The notes: a model not told the origin generated them from the letters alone. A stretch of DNA of 64,000 nt from Chryseobacterium sp. 7 (GCF_003663845.1 NZ_RCCA01000001.1:1364001-1428000), one strand, 5' to 3'; positions 1-9,545 are shown, counted from the first letter of the stretch. A program made the numbers and translations.

Positions 1-1
1 A

Positions 2-2452
2 TATTATTATACAATCACAGCTTATAATGGCGGTGTTGTATCCACAGGATGTACTGAAAGAAACTTTACAACGACAGTAGCACCTCCTGCCAATGACAAC
101 TGCTCAGGAGCTGTGAATTTAATAGTAAATCCTTCTTTAACTTGTACTGCTACAACTCCAGGTAATACTTTGGGGGCTACAGAATCTATGTCTGCAGGTA
201 CTTGCTTCGGAGGTCCGAACGATGATGTTTGGTATAAATTTACGGCTACAGCTGCAAGTCATGTTATAGCTCTGTCCAATATAACTTCTACAGGAACTAC
301 CACGGGAACTACAGATATGTATTTTCAGGTATTGTCAGGAAGCTGTGGTACTTTAACCAGTGTATTGTGTTCTGATCCGGAAACAAATATTGTTACCGGT
401 CTTACTCCTGGACAGACTTATTATGTAAGAGCTTATACTTATTCTACTACAGCCACGGCTAATGCGAGTTTCAATATTTGTGTAAGCACACCGCCGCCGC
501 CGCCAGCAAATGATGACTGTGCTAATGCAGTGGCTATTACAATCAATCCTGATATGAGCTGTGCAAGTATAACATCAGGAACTACATTAGGTGGAACAAG
601 TTCAGGCGTTGCTCTTGGATCTTGTTCAGGAACTGCTGATGATGATGTTTGGTATAAATTTACGGCTACAGCAACAGGTCACACTTTCCAGTTGAAGAAT
701 ATAGTTTCTGTTGGAAATATTTCTACAACGTCTTTGTATGCTCAGGTATTTAGTGGGGTTTGCGGAACTTTGGTTAGTACTACATGTATCAGCTCAAATA
801 CGAACTTTACAAACCTAACGGGGCTTACAGTAGGTCAGACTTATTATGTAAGAGTCTATACATATGATGCTAATTCTGGAGCAAGTTTTTATGCGAATTC
901 ATTCGATATCTGTATGGGAACGCTTCCGGCGGCTCCTGCTAATGACGAATGTTCAGCCGCTGTTTCTTTATCGGTAAGCCCAACACTGACATGTGCTTCA
1001 CCTGTATCCGGAACAACTTTAAGTGCAACTAACTCAGGGCTGGCGGTAAGCCCATGTACAGGAACTGCTGATGACGATGTCTGGTATAAATTTACAGCTA
1101 CAGGTACTGATCATGTGGTAATGCTTTCAAACGTTACTGCGGTAGGGACTTCAACATCTACAAGTTTGTATACTCAGGTATTTAGTGGTGATTGTGGAAC
1201 TTTGACAAGTATTAAATGTGGTACTGCAGTAAATACTCCGCTTACAGGTCTTACAGCAGGTCAGACTTATTATGTAAGAGTTTATAATTCCAATACAAAC
1301 GGTACTTCATTATATGCTAATGCTTTCAATATTTGTATTGGAACGCCGCCACCGCCGCCGGCAAATGACGATTGTGCAGGTGCTGTATCTCTTTCCGTGA
1401 GCAGTACAGATGCTTTCGTAAATGCTGTTAATGGTTCTACTGTAAGCGCTACTCAAAGTGCAGGTGTTACAGCGCCTACATGTAGTGCAACAGGTATTAA
1501 TGATGATGTTTGGTATTCATTTACTGCTACATCTGCTACACACCTTGTACATGTTTTATATACGGATAATGCGACAAGTACTCAGATTTATTCTGGAACG
1601 TGTGGAGCTTTAACAGCTATGACTTGTTTTGATGGTGCTTATGGAAATTCAAACGTATTATTACAAAACCTTGTAGTAGGACAAACATATTATGTGAGAG
1701 TATATTCTTCTACCAGTACTGCGACTACAACATCTAATTTCCAGATTGCTGTAACAACTCCTTCACCTGTAACGAATGATACTTGTGATACAGCTACAGC
1801 GATAGCTTGTAACGGAACGGCTCAAGGGGTGAATGCCCTGGCTGCTGATGAAACACTTCCTTCTTCAACATGTGGTGGTACCACTACTACTGCATCTTAT
1901 AAAGGAGTTTGGTATACAGTGAAAGCTACCGAAAACGGTCCTATTACCATTGATGCTTGTGGTACACAATATGATTCATATTTAAGAGTATATACAGGTA
2001 CTTGTGGTTCACTTACTTGTTTCAGTAATACTTCAGGGGTAGGATATGCTGATGGAGGATGCGCAGTTACCCTTTATGATGCTCCTAAATTAACATTTAC
2101 AGGAGTTGCTGGGACTACCTATTATATCTTGCTTACAGGATATGCTACAACCAGGGTGGGTAACTATAGTATTTCAGTAACGCAAGGTTGTTCAGCTCTT
2201 GCAACAGCTGAAGTTGAAAAGAAAAATAATGAGATTAAAGCTTACCCTAATCCGTTTGTAGACGTTCTGAATATCTCAGATGCTGCTAAAGTAAAATTTG
2301 TTTCTGTAGTTGATGCTGCCGGAAGAGTAGTGAAAACTATTGACAACCCTTCTTCTACACTTCAACTTGGAGATTTGAAGCAAGGAATGTATTTAGTGGT
2401 AATGAATATGAAAGACGGTTCTAAACAAACGGTTAAAGCAATTAAGAAATAA
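2..2452 (+). CDS. T9SS type A sorting-domain surface protein with tandem repeats (5' end outside window)
   Basis: The reading frame is open from the first bases of the window, so the true start lies upstream; the GTG at 113 is only an internal codon. The first ~25 codons resemble the end of a fibronectin type III domain. Four repeats of about 140 residues follow, beginning near nt 83, 491, 926 and 1345. Each opens with a PPANDxC motif, has [10 protein letters not shown] or [10 protein letters not shown] in the middle and ends with GQTYYVRxY. A fifth, diverged unit starts near 1768. The units look like beta-sandwich (pre-peptidase C-terminal-like) modules. The C-terminus ([12 protein letters not shown] through KAIKK) is a T9SS type A sorting domain, so the protein is probably exported and anchored at or released from the cell surface. 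The next gene has a very similar sorting domain. The passenger function (adhesin or enzyme) cannot be judged without the N-terminus. Confidence 0.85.
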   Translation, partial: YYYTITAYNGGVVSTGCTERNFTTTVAPPANDNCSGAVNLIVNPSLTCTATTPGNTLGATESMSAGTCFGGPNDDVWYKFTATAASHVIALSNITSTGTTTGTTDMYFQVLSGSCGTLTSVLCSDPETNIVTGLTPGQTYYVRAYTYSTTATANASFNICVSTPPPPPANDDCANAVAITINPDMSCASITSGTTLGGTSSGVALGSCSGTADDDVWYKFTATATGHTFQLKNIVSVGNISTTSLYAQVFSGVCGTLVSTTCISSNTNFTNLTGLTVGQTYYVRVYTYDANSGASFYANSFDICMGTLPAAPANDECSAAVSLSVSPTLTCASPVSGTTLSATNSGLAVSPCTGTADDDVWYKFTATGTDHVVMLSNVTAVGTSTSTSLYTQVFSGDCGTLTSIKCGTAVNTPLTGLTAGQTYYVRVYNSNTNGTSLYANAFNICIGTPPPPPANDDCAGAVSLSVSSTDAFVNAVNGSTVSATQSAGVTAPTCSATGINDDVWYSFTATSATHLVHVLYTDNATSTQIYSGTCGALTAMTCFDGAYGNSNVLLQNLVVGQTYYVRVYSSTSTATTTSNFQIAVTTPSPVTNDTCDTATAIACNGTAQGVNALAADETLPSSTCGGTTTTASYKGVWYTVKATENGPITIDACGTQYDSYLRVYTGTCGSLTCFSNTSGVGYADGGCAVTLYDAPKLTFTGVAGTTYYILLTGYATTRVGNYSISVTQGCSALATAEVEKKNNEIKAYPNPFVDVLNISDAAKVKFVSVVDAAGRVVKTIDNPSSTLQLGDLKQGMYLVVMNMKDGSKQTVKAIKK

Positions 2453-2477
2453 AAAAATCTTTAAAAAATATGATCTG

Positions 2478-2508
2478 GAGACTACTCAAACTGAGTAGTC
2501 TCTTTTTT
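2478..2508 (+). terminator. Rho-independent terminator
   Basis: A perfect 10-bp stem (GAGACTACTC / GAGTAGTCTC) with a 5-nt loop is followed by six T. It lies 26 nt after the stop codon of the surface-protein gene. Confidence 0.9.
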
Positions 2509-2595
2509 GTAGTATAAATTACCTATTATTAAAAGAAAAGCTTAATACGTTATGATATAGTGATAAAAGTATTTTTTTTGTTGCTGATTTTTAAC

Positions 2596-2603
2596 TAGAT
2601 TTG
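2596..2603 (+). promoter_or_regulatory. Bacteroidota -7 box (TAGATTTG)
   Basis: An exact TAnnTTTG match lies 20 nt before the ATG at 2624. A TTG lies 15 nt upstream, closer than usual for the -33 element, so only the -7 assignment is reasonably firm. Confidence 0.5.
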
Positions 2604-2623
2604 ATTAACTAATAATATATTGT

Positions 2624-4951
2624 ATGAAAAATATTTTACTCGTTGGTTTCTTAATGACTGGCTTTTTATCCTCCGCGCAAACTTATTGTACGCCTGCGTT
2701 TGCTAGTGGGTGTAGTGGAGGAGATGTGATTGATACTTTTAAAATTCCGGGTGCCGGACTTGATCATCAGAATACAGGCTGCTCTGCTGGTGCGTATGGA
2801 GATTATACTTCTATGACGATTAATATGAATGCAGGCCTAAGCTATGATTTTACGGTTAAACATGATTATAGTGATCAGAATGTACGCATTTGGATAGACT
2901 TTAATAATGACGGAACCTTTGATGATTCCGCTCCGGAACTGGTAGCTTCTGCAAGCAGTGATTTTGTAGGAGGTGCTAATATTACATCTGGGCAAATAAC
3001 AATCCCGTCTACAGTAACTCCGGGTTCCTATAGAATGAGAGTAGGAGACAGATTTTCCAGTGATCCTATTCCGTGTAATGTTGACGGATATGGAGAAGCT
3101 CATGATTATACAGTCGTAATTGGAGCTGTTCCAACTTGCTTTGCACCAACAGCTTTAACGGTTTCTGGAATTACAAGCAGTACAGCTCAGATTTCATGGA
3201 CCGCTCCGGCATCTGCTCCGGCTGGTGGCTATGAATACTATTATTCAACTTCAAGCACTTACCCTGCCCCTACAGCAGTAGTGTCCGGAACAAGTACTTC
3301 GCTTACTGCCAACTTACCTTCTACACTTACCCCTGCTACTAATTATTATGTATGGGTACGCTCAGCATGTAGTGGATCAGACAAGAGTGCATGGTCTTCA
3401 GTAGCAGCATTTATGACATCGTGTGTTTCTGTAGGAGTACCCTATGCATTAGATTTTGAAAATGTAACTACCCCTGATCTTCCGGGCTGTACTTCGGCGG
3501 TTAATGACGGAGCAGGAAATATTTGGGAGACAGGTGATCTTGATGCCCAGGGATTTACGGGTAACGTTCTTCAATATTCATATGATTATGCCAATAATGC
3601 AGATACGTGGTTCTTTACTAATGGAATTAACCTTACTGCGGGTGTTACGTACAGAATCAAATATAAATATGCCAATGCAGAAGGATTTGTATATGAAGAA
3701 AAACTAAAAGTAGCCTATGGAACTTCAGCTACTGGTGCAGGAATGACTAATACTTTAGCGGATCATCCAAATGTTGTTTCAAGTACAGCCACAAGTGCTT
3801 TTGTAAATTTCACACCTTCCACCACTGGAGTATATTATTTCGGATTCCAGGCCTACTCTGATGCTAATATGAATCAACTGTATGTAGATGATATTAATAT
3901 AGATGTAGCTCCTTCATGCAGCGAACCTACAGCAGTCACTACTTCGAATGTTACAGCAAATGGAGCTACAGTTTCCTGGACAGCTGCTACTCCTGTACCA
4001 GCGAGTGGTTATGATATTTATTACAGCACTACCAATACAGCACCTACAGCTGCTGCTACCCCTAATTTTACAGGAGTTGCAGCAACTACCTATAATATCC
4101 CCGGTTTAGCTCCTGCTACTCCTTATTATGTATGGGTGAGATCTGCGTGTACAGCTACCAGTACAAGTGTATGGAGTACTAATGCTGCATTTACCACTCT
4201 TTGTACAAGCACAGGTTTACCTTATACATTGGATTTTGAAAATGTAACAACTCCTGAGCTTCCAGGCTGTACAATAGCAGTAAATGCAGGTTCTGGAAAT
4301 ACATGGGATACATCAGATCCGCCATCAGATAGCCAGGGCTTTACTACCAATGTGTTGAGATATCACTATAACTCCTCGAATCCTGCCAATACATGGTTCT
4401 ACACTCAAGGATTGAGCCTTACAGCTGGAGTACAGTATACAATCAGCTATAAGTATGGAAATAATTCTTCCACCTACGAAGAAAAGCTGAAAGTAGCATA
4501 CGGAACATCACCTACAGCATCGGCGATGACCAATTCTGTGGCAGATTATCCAGCAATTAACGATGAAATGGCACATACAGAATCTATCACCTTTACAGTG
4601 CCTGCAACAGGAGTGTATTACTTTGGATTTAATGCCTATTCAGATTCAAATCAATATAATCTGTATGTTGATGATATCAGTATTAATAATGCCAACCTTG
4701 CAGTATCGGAAGTTTCTGCAGCGAAAAGTGGTATTAAAGTATATCCTAATCCATTCACAGACGTATTAAATATCTCCGAGGTGAAAAATGTGAAAAACGT
4801 ATCTGTAACAGATGCCACGGGAAGATTAGTGAAAACAATTACCAATCCTGAATCCACCATTCATTTAAGAGATTTAATGCAGGGTGTTTATCTGGTTACT
4901 TTAGAATTGAAAGATGGTTCTAAACAAACAATCAAAGCGATTAAAAAATAA
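2624..4951 (+). CDS. T9SS type A sorting-domain protein with GEVED, Fn3 and adhesin-type domains
   Basis: The 775-aa product starts with a signal peptide (MKNILLVGFLMTGFLSSAQ). A GEVED-type domain follows at about residues 45-165, seen from the WIDFNNDGTFDD and HDYTVVIG motifs. Then come two copies of a fibronectin type III domain plus a lectin-like (MAM/cleaved-adhesin type) domain, each adhesin unit opening with LDFENVTTP and closing with YYFGFxAYS...LYVDDI. The last ~75 residues (YPNPFTDVLNIS to KAIKK) are a type A T9SS sorting domain. The protein is therefore likely secreted through the outer membrane and surface-attached, with a binding role. It has its own -7 box and sits between two terminators, so it is probably monocistronic. 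The ligand is unknown. Confidence 0.88.
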   Translation: MKNILLVGFLMTGFLSSAQTYCTPAFASGCSGGDVIDTFKIPGAGLDHQNTGCSAGAYGDYTSMTINMNAGLSYDFTVKHDYSDQNVRIWIDFNNDGTFDDSAPELVASASSDFVGGANITSGQITIPSTVTPGSYRMRVGDRFSSDPIPCNVDGYGEAHDYTVVIGAVPTCFAPTALTVSGITSSTAQISWTAPASAPAGGYEYYYSTSSTYPAPTAVVSGTSTSLTANLPSTLTPATNYYVWVRSACSGSDKSAWSSVAAFMTSCVSVGVPYALDFENVTTPDLPGCTSAVNDGAGNIWETGDLDAQGFTGNVLQYSYDYANNADTWFFTNGINLTAGVTYRIKYKYANAEGFVYEEKLKVAYGTSATGAGMTNTLADHPNVVSSTATSAFVNFTPSTTGVYYFGFQAYSDANMNQLYVDDINIDVAPSCSEPTAVTTSNVTANGATVSWTAATPVPASGYDIYYSTTNTAPTAAATPNFTGVAATTYNIPGLAPATPYYVWVRSACTATSTSVWSTNAAFTTLCTSTGLPYTLDFENVTTPELPGCTIAVNAGSGNTWDTSDPPSDSQGFTTNVLRYHYNSSNPANTWFYTQGLSLTAGVQYTISYKYGNNSSTYEEKLKVAYGTSPTASAMTNSVADYPAINDEMAHTESITFTVPATGVYYFGFNAYSDSNQYNLYVDDISINNANLAVSEVSAAKSGIKVYPNPFTDVLNISEVKNVKNVSVTDATGRLVKTITNPESTIHLRDLMQGVYLVTLELKDGSKQTIKAIKK

Positions 4952-4974
4952 TTCGTCATTTAAATAAAAAGAAG

Positions 4975-5004
4975 AAGGCGGATCCTGCGTGATCCGTCTT
5001 TTTT
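4975..5004 (+). terminator. Rho-independent terminator
   Basis: A 10-bp stem (AAGGCGGATC / GATCCGTCTT, one G-U pair) with a 6-nt loop is followed by a T run. It lies 24 nt after the stop at 4951. Confidence 0.85.
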
Positions 5005-5025
5005 ATTGATTTAAAAACTACAGAT

Positions 5026-5063
5026 AAAAAGAGATGAGCAAAATACTTTGCTCATCTCTTTTT
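5026..5063. terminator. Bidirectional terminator
   Basis: A perfect 12-bp stem (GAGATGAGCAAA / TTTGCTCATCTC) is flanked by A5 on the left and a T run on the right. It would work in both directions between the plus-strand surface-protein gene and the minus-strand small ORF and channel gene. Confidence 0.85.
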
Positions 5064-5111
5064 ATTTTTATCCTATGACCGTTATTTAATATAAACATTG
5101 CTCGTTACTCA

Positions 5112-5270
5112 TCATTTATTAGGTACCGGTTGAATTTCTCCCTTATTGAGAAGGTCAAAAACGGTAGGGAAGAACATTGCTAATATGAAGTAAACAATGA
5201 TCATCAGTACAATAAGTACAAAAAGGATGATGACTAAACTATTGGGTCTGTTTTTCTTTTGTGGTTCCAT
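5112..5270 (-). CDS. Small single-pass membrane protein, 52 aa
   Basis: An ATG at 5270 opens a 52-codon frame ending in TGA. The peptide begins MEPQKKNRPNSLVI, has one very hydrophobic segment at about residues 12-34, and ends with a polar tail (LLNKGEIQPVPNK). It lies 43 nt downstream of the channel gene on the same strand and just before a strong bidirectional terminator, so the two are probably co-transcribed. The positive N-terminus before the helix suggests the N-terminus is cytoplasmic. I recognise no family. Coding status is inferred from composition and position only. Confidence 0.55.
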   Translation of the reverse strand: MEPQKKNRPNSLVIILFVLIVLMIIVYFILAMFFPTVFDLLNKGEIQPVPNK

Positions 5271-5313
5271 GATTTTGTGGTATTTGGTGAATAAATTTTT
5301 CTTATACCAAATA

Positions 5314-6048
5314 TTAAGCTAATTTCTTGCCACATTTCTTGCAATACCTTGCATCATCATCAATATCTTCATTTCCGCAGCGCTCACAGATCAATTCCAG
5401 ATTCTGTCTCTTGTTTCTCATCTCTGCTGTTACAATACCCGTAGGAACTGCAATAATGGAATAACCAGCAAGCATCAGAACAACTGCAAAAAGCTTTCCT
5501 AAAGGCGTAATAGGAGAGACGTCACCATATCCTACGGTGGTTACAGTAACTACGGCCCAATAGATAGATTGGGGTATGGTCTCAAATCCTGGCCGTCCAC
5601 CTTCCACCATAAACATCAGTGAGCCTACAATAACTGAAAAAATAATCAGGAATAGGAGGAAAATATAAATTTTTCTCGAACTGTTTTTCAAAGCCCTTAC
5701 AATAAGATAACCATCATTCATAAAATCCAGCAGGTTGAAAATCCTGAAGATCCTCAACATTCTCAGCATTCTGAAAATCAGGAAATATTTCGTAATAGGG
5801 AAGAAAAAACTAAGGAAGAAAGGTACTAAAGCAAGGAAATCTATAATCCCAAAAAAACTAAAAATATAGTTTCTTTTGTTTTTTACCACTGCAATACGCA
5901 TAGAATACTCTGCTGTAAAGAAAATAGAAATTACCCATTCAAGAATCAGGAAGGTATAATGAAATCTTTTATCAAGCTGAGGTACACTTTCCATCATGAT
6001 GATAGCGGTACTTGCAAGAATTAAGGACAGTAATATGATATCGAACAA
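5314..6048 (-). CDS. Voltage-gated-type potassium channel / ion transporter, N-terminally truncated by a nonsense codon
   Basis: From the TTG at 6048 the frame gives 244 aa. The first hydrophobic helix is S1. An S4-like segment (FRMLRMLRIFRIF, residues ~92-104) has arginines every third position. A pore loop carries the K+ selectivity motif TVGYGD (171-176), followed by S6. The C-terminus holds a zinc ribbon with cysteine pairs at 221/224 and 236/239. This is the tetrameric voltage-gated cation channel plan. The open frame extends upstream through family-like sequence (IIYRADTRLGKLFD) to an ATG at 6141, but a TAG at 6102-6100 interrupts it, most simply a TGG (Trp) to TAG change. All membrane helices lie downstream of the stop, so re-initiation at the TTG or at the later ATG pair could still give a channel. 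Otherwise it is a pseudogene. Confidence 0.75.
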   Translation of the reverse strand: MFDIILLSLILASTAIIMMESVPQLDKRFHYTFLILEWVISIFFTAEYSMRIAVVKNKRNYIFSFFGIIDFLALVPFFLSFFFPITKYFLIFRMLRMLRIFRIFNLLDFMNDGYLIVRALKNSSRKIYIFLLFLIIFSVIVGSLMFMVEGGRPGFETIPQSIYWAVVTVTTVGYGDVSPITPLGKLFAVVLMLAGYSIIAVPTGIVTAEMRNKRQNLELICERCGNEDIDDDARYCKKCGKKLA

Positions 6049-6141
6049 TTTTCCGAGTCTTGTGTCGGCACGGTAAATGATTCGGTAAAGGTATCTTTTC
6101 TAAAGACTGTCTTCAGGAATAAGATTGTGTTCTCTTTCCAT
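6049..6141 (-). other. Ancestral N-terminal coding segment of the channel, interrupted by an amber codon
   Basis: ATG at 6141 reads 13 codons (MEREHNLIPEDSL), then TAG at 6102-6100, then continues in the same frame as KRYLYRIIYRADTRLGK directly into the channel. The distance from 6141 to 6048 is 93 nt, exactly 31 codons. The segment looks like conserved coding sequence. Confidence 0.65.
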
Positions 6142-6290
6142 TGATATAGGATTATTTCAGGCTTACGTTAGTCGTTTTTATAAAGTATAAGGTAAATATA
6201 TGACTGTTGAAAGAATTGTACAACTATTAAAATATTCTTTAGGTTTTTAGTAAAATTAATATCTTAGCTGTAACCGTAAAATATAAATTA

Positions 6291-7388
6291 ATGAAGCTAA
6301 AAACTGTAATTGCAAAGATTGAAGAGGAAATAAGTATCAGACAGGCAGAAGATTTTGATAATGTAGGACTTTTGTGCGGGGTTTATGACCGTGATGTATC
6401 CGGAATTCTGGTTTGCCATGATGCGTTGGAAAATGTGGTAGATGAAGCCATTGAAAGAAACTGCAATCTGATTGTATGTTTTCATCCTATTATATTTTCC
6501 GGTCTGAAATCCTTAACAGGGAAAAACTATGTAGAAAGAGCTGTTTTAAAAGCTATCGAAAATAAAGTAGCCATTTATGCCATTCATACCGCATTTGATA
6601 ATGACTTCTTTGGAGTAAATCATGGGATTTGCAGCCAGCTGGGATTAAAGAATATGAAAATTCTTCAGCCGAAAGAAAATAATTTAAAACAACTTACAGT
6701 TTTTGTTCCGAAAGAATATTCAGAAAAAGTAAAAGAAGCCATGTTTTCAGCCGGAGCCGGAAGTATAGGATTTTATGACGAATGCAGCTTTACGGTAAAT
6801 GGGAATGGAACATTCAGACCTATTGAAGGCTCAAATCCGTTTTCAGGGCAACAGGGAATTCGTGAAAATGCAGATGAAGATATGATCTCAGTAATTTTTG
6901 AAGGGTTTAAACAGGGGCAGATTGTAGGAGCCATGAAAGCGGCACATCCTTACGAAGAAGTGGCTCATCAGGTTTATAGTCTTGATAATAAAAACCATCA
7001 TGTGGGATTGGGAATGTACGGAGATCTGGAAGAAGAAATGGATGAAAAAGATTTTCTTGGATTTGTAAAAGAAAAATTTGGTCTGGAAGTGATAAAACAT
7101 TCGTCTTTCAACAATAAAAAAATCAAAAGAGTAGGGGTGCTTGGTGGTTCGGGTGCCAGCGGTATAAGATCTGCAGCAGCCAAGAAATGTGATGCTTACC
7201 TTACCGGAGATCTTAAATATCATGACTATTTTTTAGCAGAGTCTAAAATGCTGATCTGTGATATCGGACATTATGAGTCTGAACAATTTGTAACTCAACA
7301 ATTATTTGAAATTTTGTCACAAAAATTTAGTACATTTGCAATTTCAAAATCTATTGAAAAAACAAACCCAGTAAATTATTTCATTTAA
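6291..7388 (+). CDS. Nif3-like dinuclear metal centre protein
   Basis: The 365-aa product matches the NIF3/YbgI/YqfO family in length and layout: an N-terminal half with metal ligands (CFHPIIFSGLKSLTG, HTAFDN), a middle insert at about residues 140-230 with the YEEVAHQVYSL motif seen in longer members, and a C-terminal half with GDLKYHDY and DIGHYESEQ supplying the remaining ligands. The family forms hexameric rings with a two-metal site. Some members are annotated as GTP cyclohydrolase I type 2, but the physiological role is unsettled. It ends 2 nt before the next gene, so the pair is an operon, an arrangement I recall as common in Bacteroidota. Confidence 0.9.
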   Translation: MKLKTVIAKIEEEISIRQAEDFDNVGLLCGVYDRDVSGILVCHDALENVVDEAIERNCNLIVCFHPIIFSGLKSLTGKNYVERAVLKAIENKVAIYAIHTAFDNDFFGVNHGICSQLGLKNMKILQPKENNLKQLTVFVPKEYSEKVKEAMFSAGAGSIGFYDECSFTVNGNGTFRPIEGSNPFSGQQGIRENADEDMISVIFEGFKQGQIVGAMKAAHPYEEVAHQVYSLDNKNHHVGLGMYGDLEEEMDEKDFLGFVKEKFGLEVIKHSSFNNKKIKRVGVLGGSGASGIRSAAAKKCDAYLTGDLKYHDYFLAESKMLICDIGHYESEQFVTQQLFEILSQKFSTFAISKSIEKTNPVNYFI

Positions 7389-7390
7389 AT

Positions 7391-8167
7391 ATGGCAAAAA
7401 CCAACGATATTTCAGTTGAAGAAAAATTAAGAGCTTTATACGATTTACAGATCATTGATTCAAGATTGGATGAAATCCGAAATACTAGAGGAGAATTGCC
7501 AATTGAAGTTGAAGATCTTGAAATCGAGATTGAAGGACTTGAAAAAAGAGCTGAAAAATTTCATGCTGATATTAAAGATCAGGACGATCAGATCAAAACG
7601 AAGCATGAAGTTATTAACCATGCTAAAACTTTAATAGAAAAGTACAAATCTCAGCAGGATAATGTAAGAAACAACAAAGAGTTTGAAGCATTAGGAAAAG
7701 AAATGGAATTCCAGGATCTGGAAATTCAGCTTGCTGAAAAAAGAATTAAAGAATTCGGAGCTAAAATTGCTCACAAAAACGAAACTTTAAGCGAACTGAA
7801 CGCTAAGATCGACGATTTGAAAAGCCACTTGAAATTCAAGAAAGAAGAATTGGATGGTTTGATCTCTGAAACTCAGAAAGAAGAAGAATATCTTATAGAG
7901 CAGTCTAAAGAATTCGCAGGTAAAATTGACGAGAGATTACTGGCTTCTTACAACAGAATCAGAACCAACTCTATCAATGGTCTTGCAGTAGTAGGATTAG
8001 AAAGAGGAGCTCCGAAAGGATCTTTCTTCACTATTCCGCCTCAGAAGCAAATGGAAATTGCTCAGAGAAAGAAAATTATTATCGATGAGCACTCAGGGAA
8101 AATCCTTGTAGATGACGAATTGGTAATGGAAGAAAACGAAAAAATGAAAACGGTAATTAAATTCTAA
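7391..8167 (+). CDS. CT398-like coiled-coil protein with degenerate C4 zinc ribbon
   Basis: The 258-aa protein is mostly a long charged coiled coil (residues ~15-185), followed by a compact C-terminal domain. In the CT398/C4-type zinc ribbon family that domain normally carries two CxxC pairs. Here the corresponding stretches read ERGAPKGSFFTIPP and IDEHSGKILVDDE, with no cysteine, so zinc binding is probably lost. It is translated from an ATG 2 nt after the Nif3-like gene, suggesting coupled expression. The gene's terminator now lies 1.4 kb away because an insertion sequence has landed just after the stop codon. The exact function is unknown. Confidence 0.85.
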   Translation: MAKTNDISVEEKLRALYDLQIIDSRLDEIRNTRGELPIEVEDLEIEIEGLEKRAEKFHADIKDQDDQIKTKHEVINHAKTLIEKYKSQQDNVRNNKEFEALGKEMEFQDLEIQLAEKRIKEFGAKIAHKNETLSELNAKIDDLKSHLKFKKEELDGLISETQKEEEYLIEQSKEFAGKIDERLLASYNRIRTNSINGLAVVGLERGAPKGSFFTIPPQKQMEIAQRKKIIIDEHSGKILVDDELVMEENEKMKTVIKF

Positions 8168-8179
8168 TTATTGGTTTTT

Positions 8180-8204
8180 TGACTAGTCCTAAATAATCGT
8201 TACA
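8180..8204 (+). repeat. IS terminal inverted repeat, left
   Basis: The sequence starts TGACTAGTCCTAA and ends ATCGTTACA. It matches the reverse complement of 9546-9570 at 20 of 25 positions. Confidence 0.85.
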
Positions 8205-8230
8205 GATTAATAAGATAAAAATACTAATAT

Positions 8231-9082
8231 TTATGATATAGTTGTAGGGCTATCCTTACAACTATATTTGTTTTTATAGGTTCTTATTTTTACCCTATTC
8301 TGTTTGTGCATTTGTTCAGGTGTTTTCATATAACACGACCAATGTGGTCTTTTAGTATTATAAATTGTGATGGCATCTTCTACTAATAGCTTCATTGTTT
8401 GTATATTAACATGATAGTCTTCCAATAGAAACTCTTGTTTGAGTATCCCATTTACTCTCTCTGCAATAGCATTGGCATAAGGATCATAACTTTCAGTCAT
8501 TGAAGGTTTGATATTTTTCTTTTTCAATATTTTCTGATAATCGTTACTGCAATACTGTAATCCTCTGTCAGAATGATGAATTAAGCTTTCCTTATACATT
8601 CTCTGCTTTATAGCCATATTCAATGCACTAAGAGCCCCCTGAGCTGCCAGACTATTAGAAACATCATATCCCATTATCTTTTTAGAATAAGCATCAGTGA
8701 CCAAAGACAGATAACAATTACGGTCTCTACCTCCAATATAAGTGATATCCGAAACCCATACCTGTTCAGGGTGTTCCAGCAGCATGTCTTCTATCAAATT
8801 TTTATGTTTTCTGAACCGATGATGTGAATCAGTGGTTATCCGGTAGTTTCTTTTAGGTTTTATAAGCATATCATTGGCTTTCAGTATACGGAAAAGCTTA
8901 TCTCTGCCTACATGTAAGGACTGTAACGATGGCTCCAGCATATGATAGAGCTTTCTTGTGCCCAGACGAGGCATCATCACCCGTAAGCTATTGACAAGCT
9001 GAATCACCTGATCAGCTTTGGCTCTTTTGCTTTCTGTAATCCAGAAGCTTCGATAATAGCGCTGTCGGCTAATCCCGACCAA
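8231..9082 (-). CDS. IS3-family transposase OrfB (DDE integrase domain)
   Basis: The 283-aa frame carries an HTH_21-like N-terminal region (RYYRSFW...) and an rve/DDE integrase core. The first Asp is in WVSDITYIGG, the second in HHSDRGLQYCSN and the Glu in NAIAERVNGILK, with the typical KRPHWSCYMKTPEQ tail. The TTG at 9082 is not the natural start. The frame is open further upstream and across the slippery site in OrfA, so the main product is expected to be an OrfAB fusion made by -1 frameshifting. Confidence 0.92.
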   Translation of the reverse strand: MVGISRQRYYRSFWITESKRAKADQVIQLVNSLRVMMPRLGTRKLYHMLEPSLQSLHVGRDKLFRILKANDMLIKPKRNYRITTDSHHRFRKHKNLIEDMLLEHPEQVWVSDITYIGGRDRNCYLSLVTDAYSKKIMGYDVSNSLAAQGALSALNMAIKQRMYKESLIHHSDRGLQYCSNDYQKILKKKNIKPSMTESYDPYANAIAERVNGILKQEFLLEDYHVNIQTMKLLVEDAITIYNTKRPHWSCYMKTPEQMHKQNRVKIRTYKNKYSCKDSPTTIS

Positions 9083-9096
9083 TCCGCAAAGATAGC

Positions 9097-9528
9097 TTAT
9101 CGCTTTTTTGTTTTCTTTGCTGATATATTGGATTGATCGGGAGAGAAGTTTTTTCTTACCTGAATCAGGTATTCTTCTTCGGCTAAATCAATCAGCTTAT
9201 CCAGAATAGAAGCTTTATCTTCAGATTTTACTAAGCGGTTCTCTAAGAATCGATTCTGGTGCTCCAAACGTTTTAGCTTCTCTTCAAGTTCTCTGATTTT
9301 TTGTTCCGGGGTTTGCATAGCTTTACTTTGTGAACGGTTATCCAGATCAAAGTTACCATATTTTCTACGCCATTCGGTAATAGTACCATGTCCCTGGATA
9401 CCATATTTGCGCATTGCTGCCCGATTTCCAATCGAACCACTTTCTACTTCACCCACTACGGCTAGTTTAAAGGATAAACTGTAATCTTTTTGACTACGCT
9501 TTACATACTGATTATTAAATTGTTCCAT
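9097..9528 (-). CDS. IS3-family transposase OrfA (HTH, leucine zipper)
   Basis: The 143-aa protein has an N-terminal helix-turn-helix of the transposase_8 type (YSLSFKLAVVGEVE...ITEWRRKYG), which binds the IS ends. A leucine-zipper-like coiled coil follows (EQKIRELEEKLKRLE...), typical of IS3 OrfA dimerisation. It ends at TAA (9099-9097), six bases after the A6G slippery site. OrfA alone usually acts as a regulator and the frameshifted OrfAB is the transposase. Confidence 0.9.
   Translation of the reverse strand: MEQFNNQYVKRSQKDYSLSFKLAVVGEVESGSIGNRAAMRKYGIQGHGTITEWRRKYGNFDLDNRSQSKAMQTPEQKIRELEEKLKRLEHQNRFLENRLVKSEDKASILDKLIDLAEEEYLIQVRKNFSPDQSNISAKKTKKR
9103..9109 (-). promoter_or_regulatory. 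Programmed -1 frameshift site (A AAA AAG)
   Basis: In the OrfA frame the codons are ACA AAA AAG CGA TAA. The heptamer A AAA AAG is a classic -1 slippery sequence. Slipping by one base puts the ribosome in the OrfB frame (AAA AAA GCG ATA AGC), which stays open to the end of OrfB. Confidence 0.85.
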
Positions 9529-9545
9529 AACATTACTTTTTTAGT

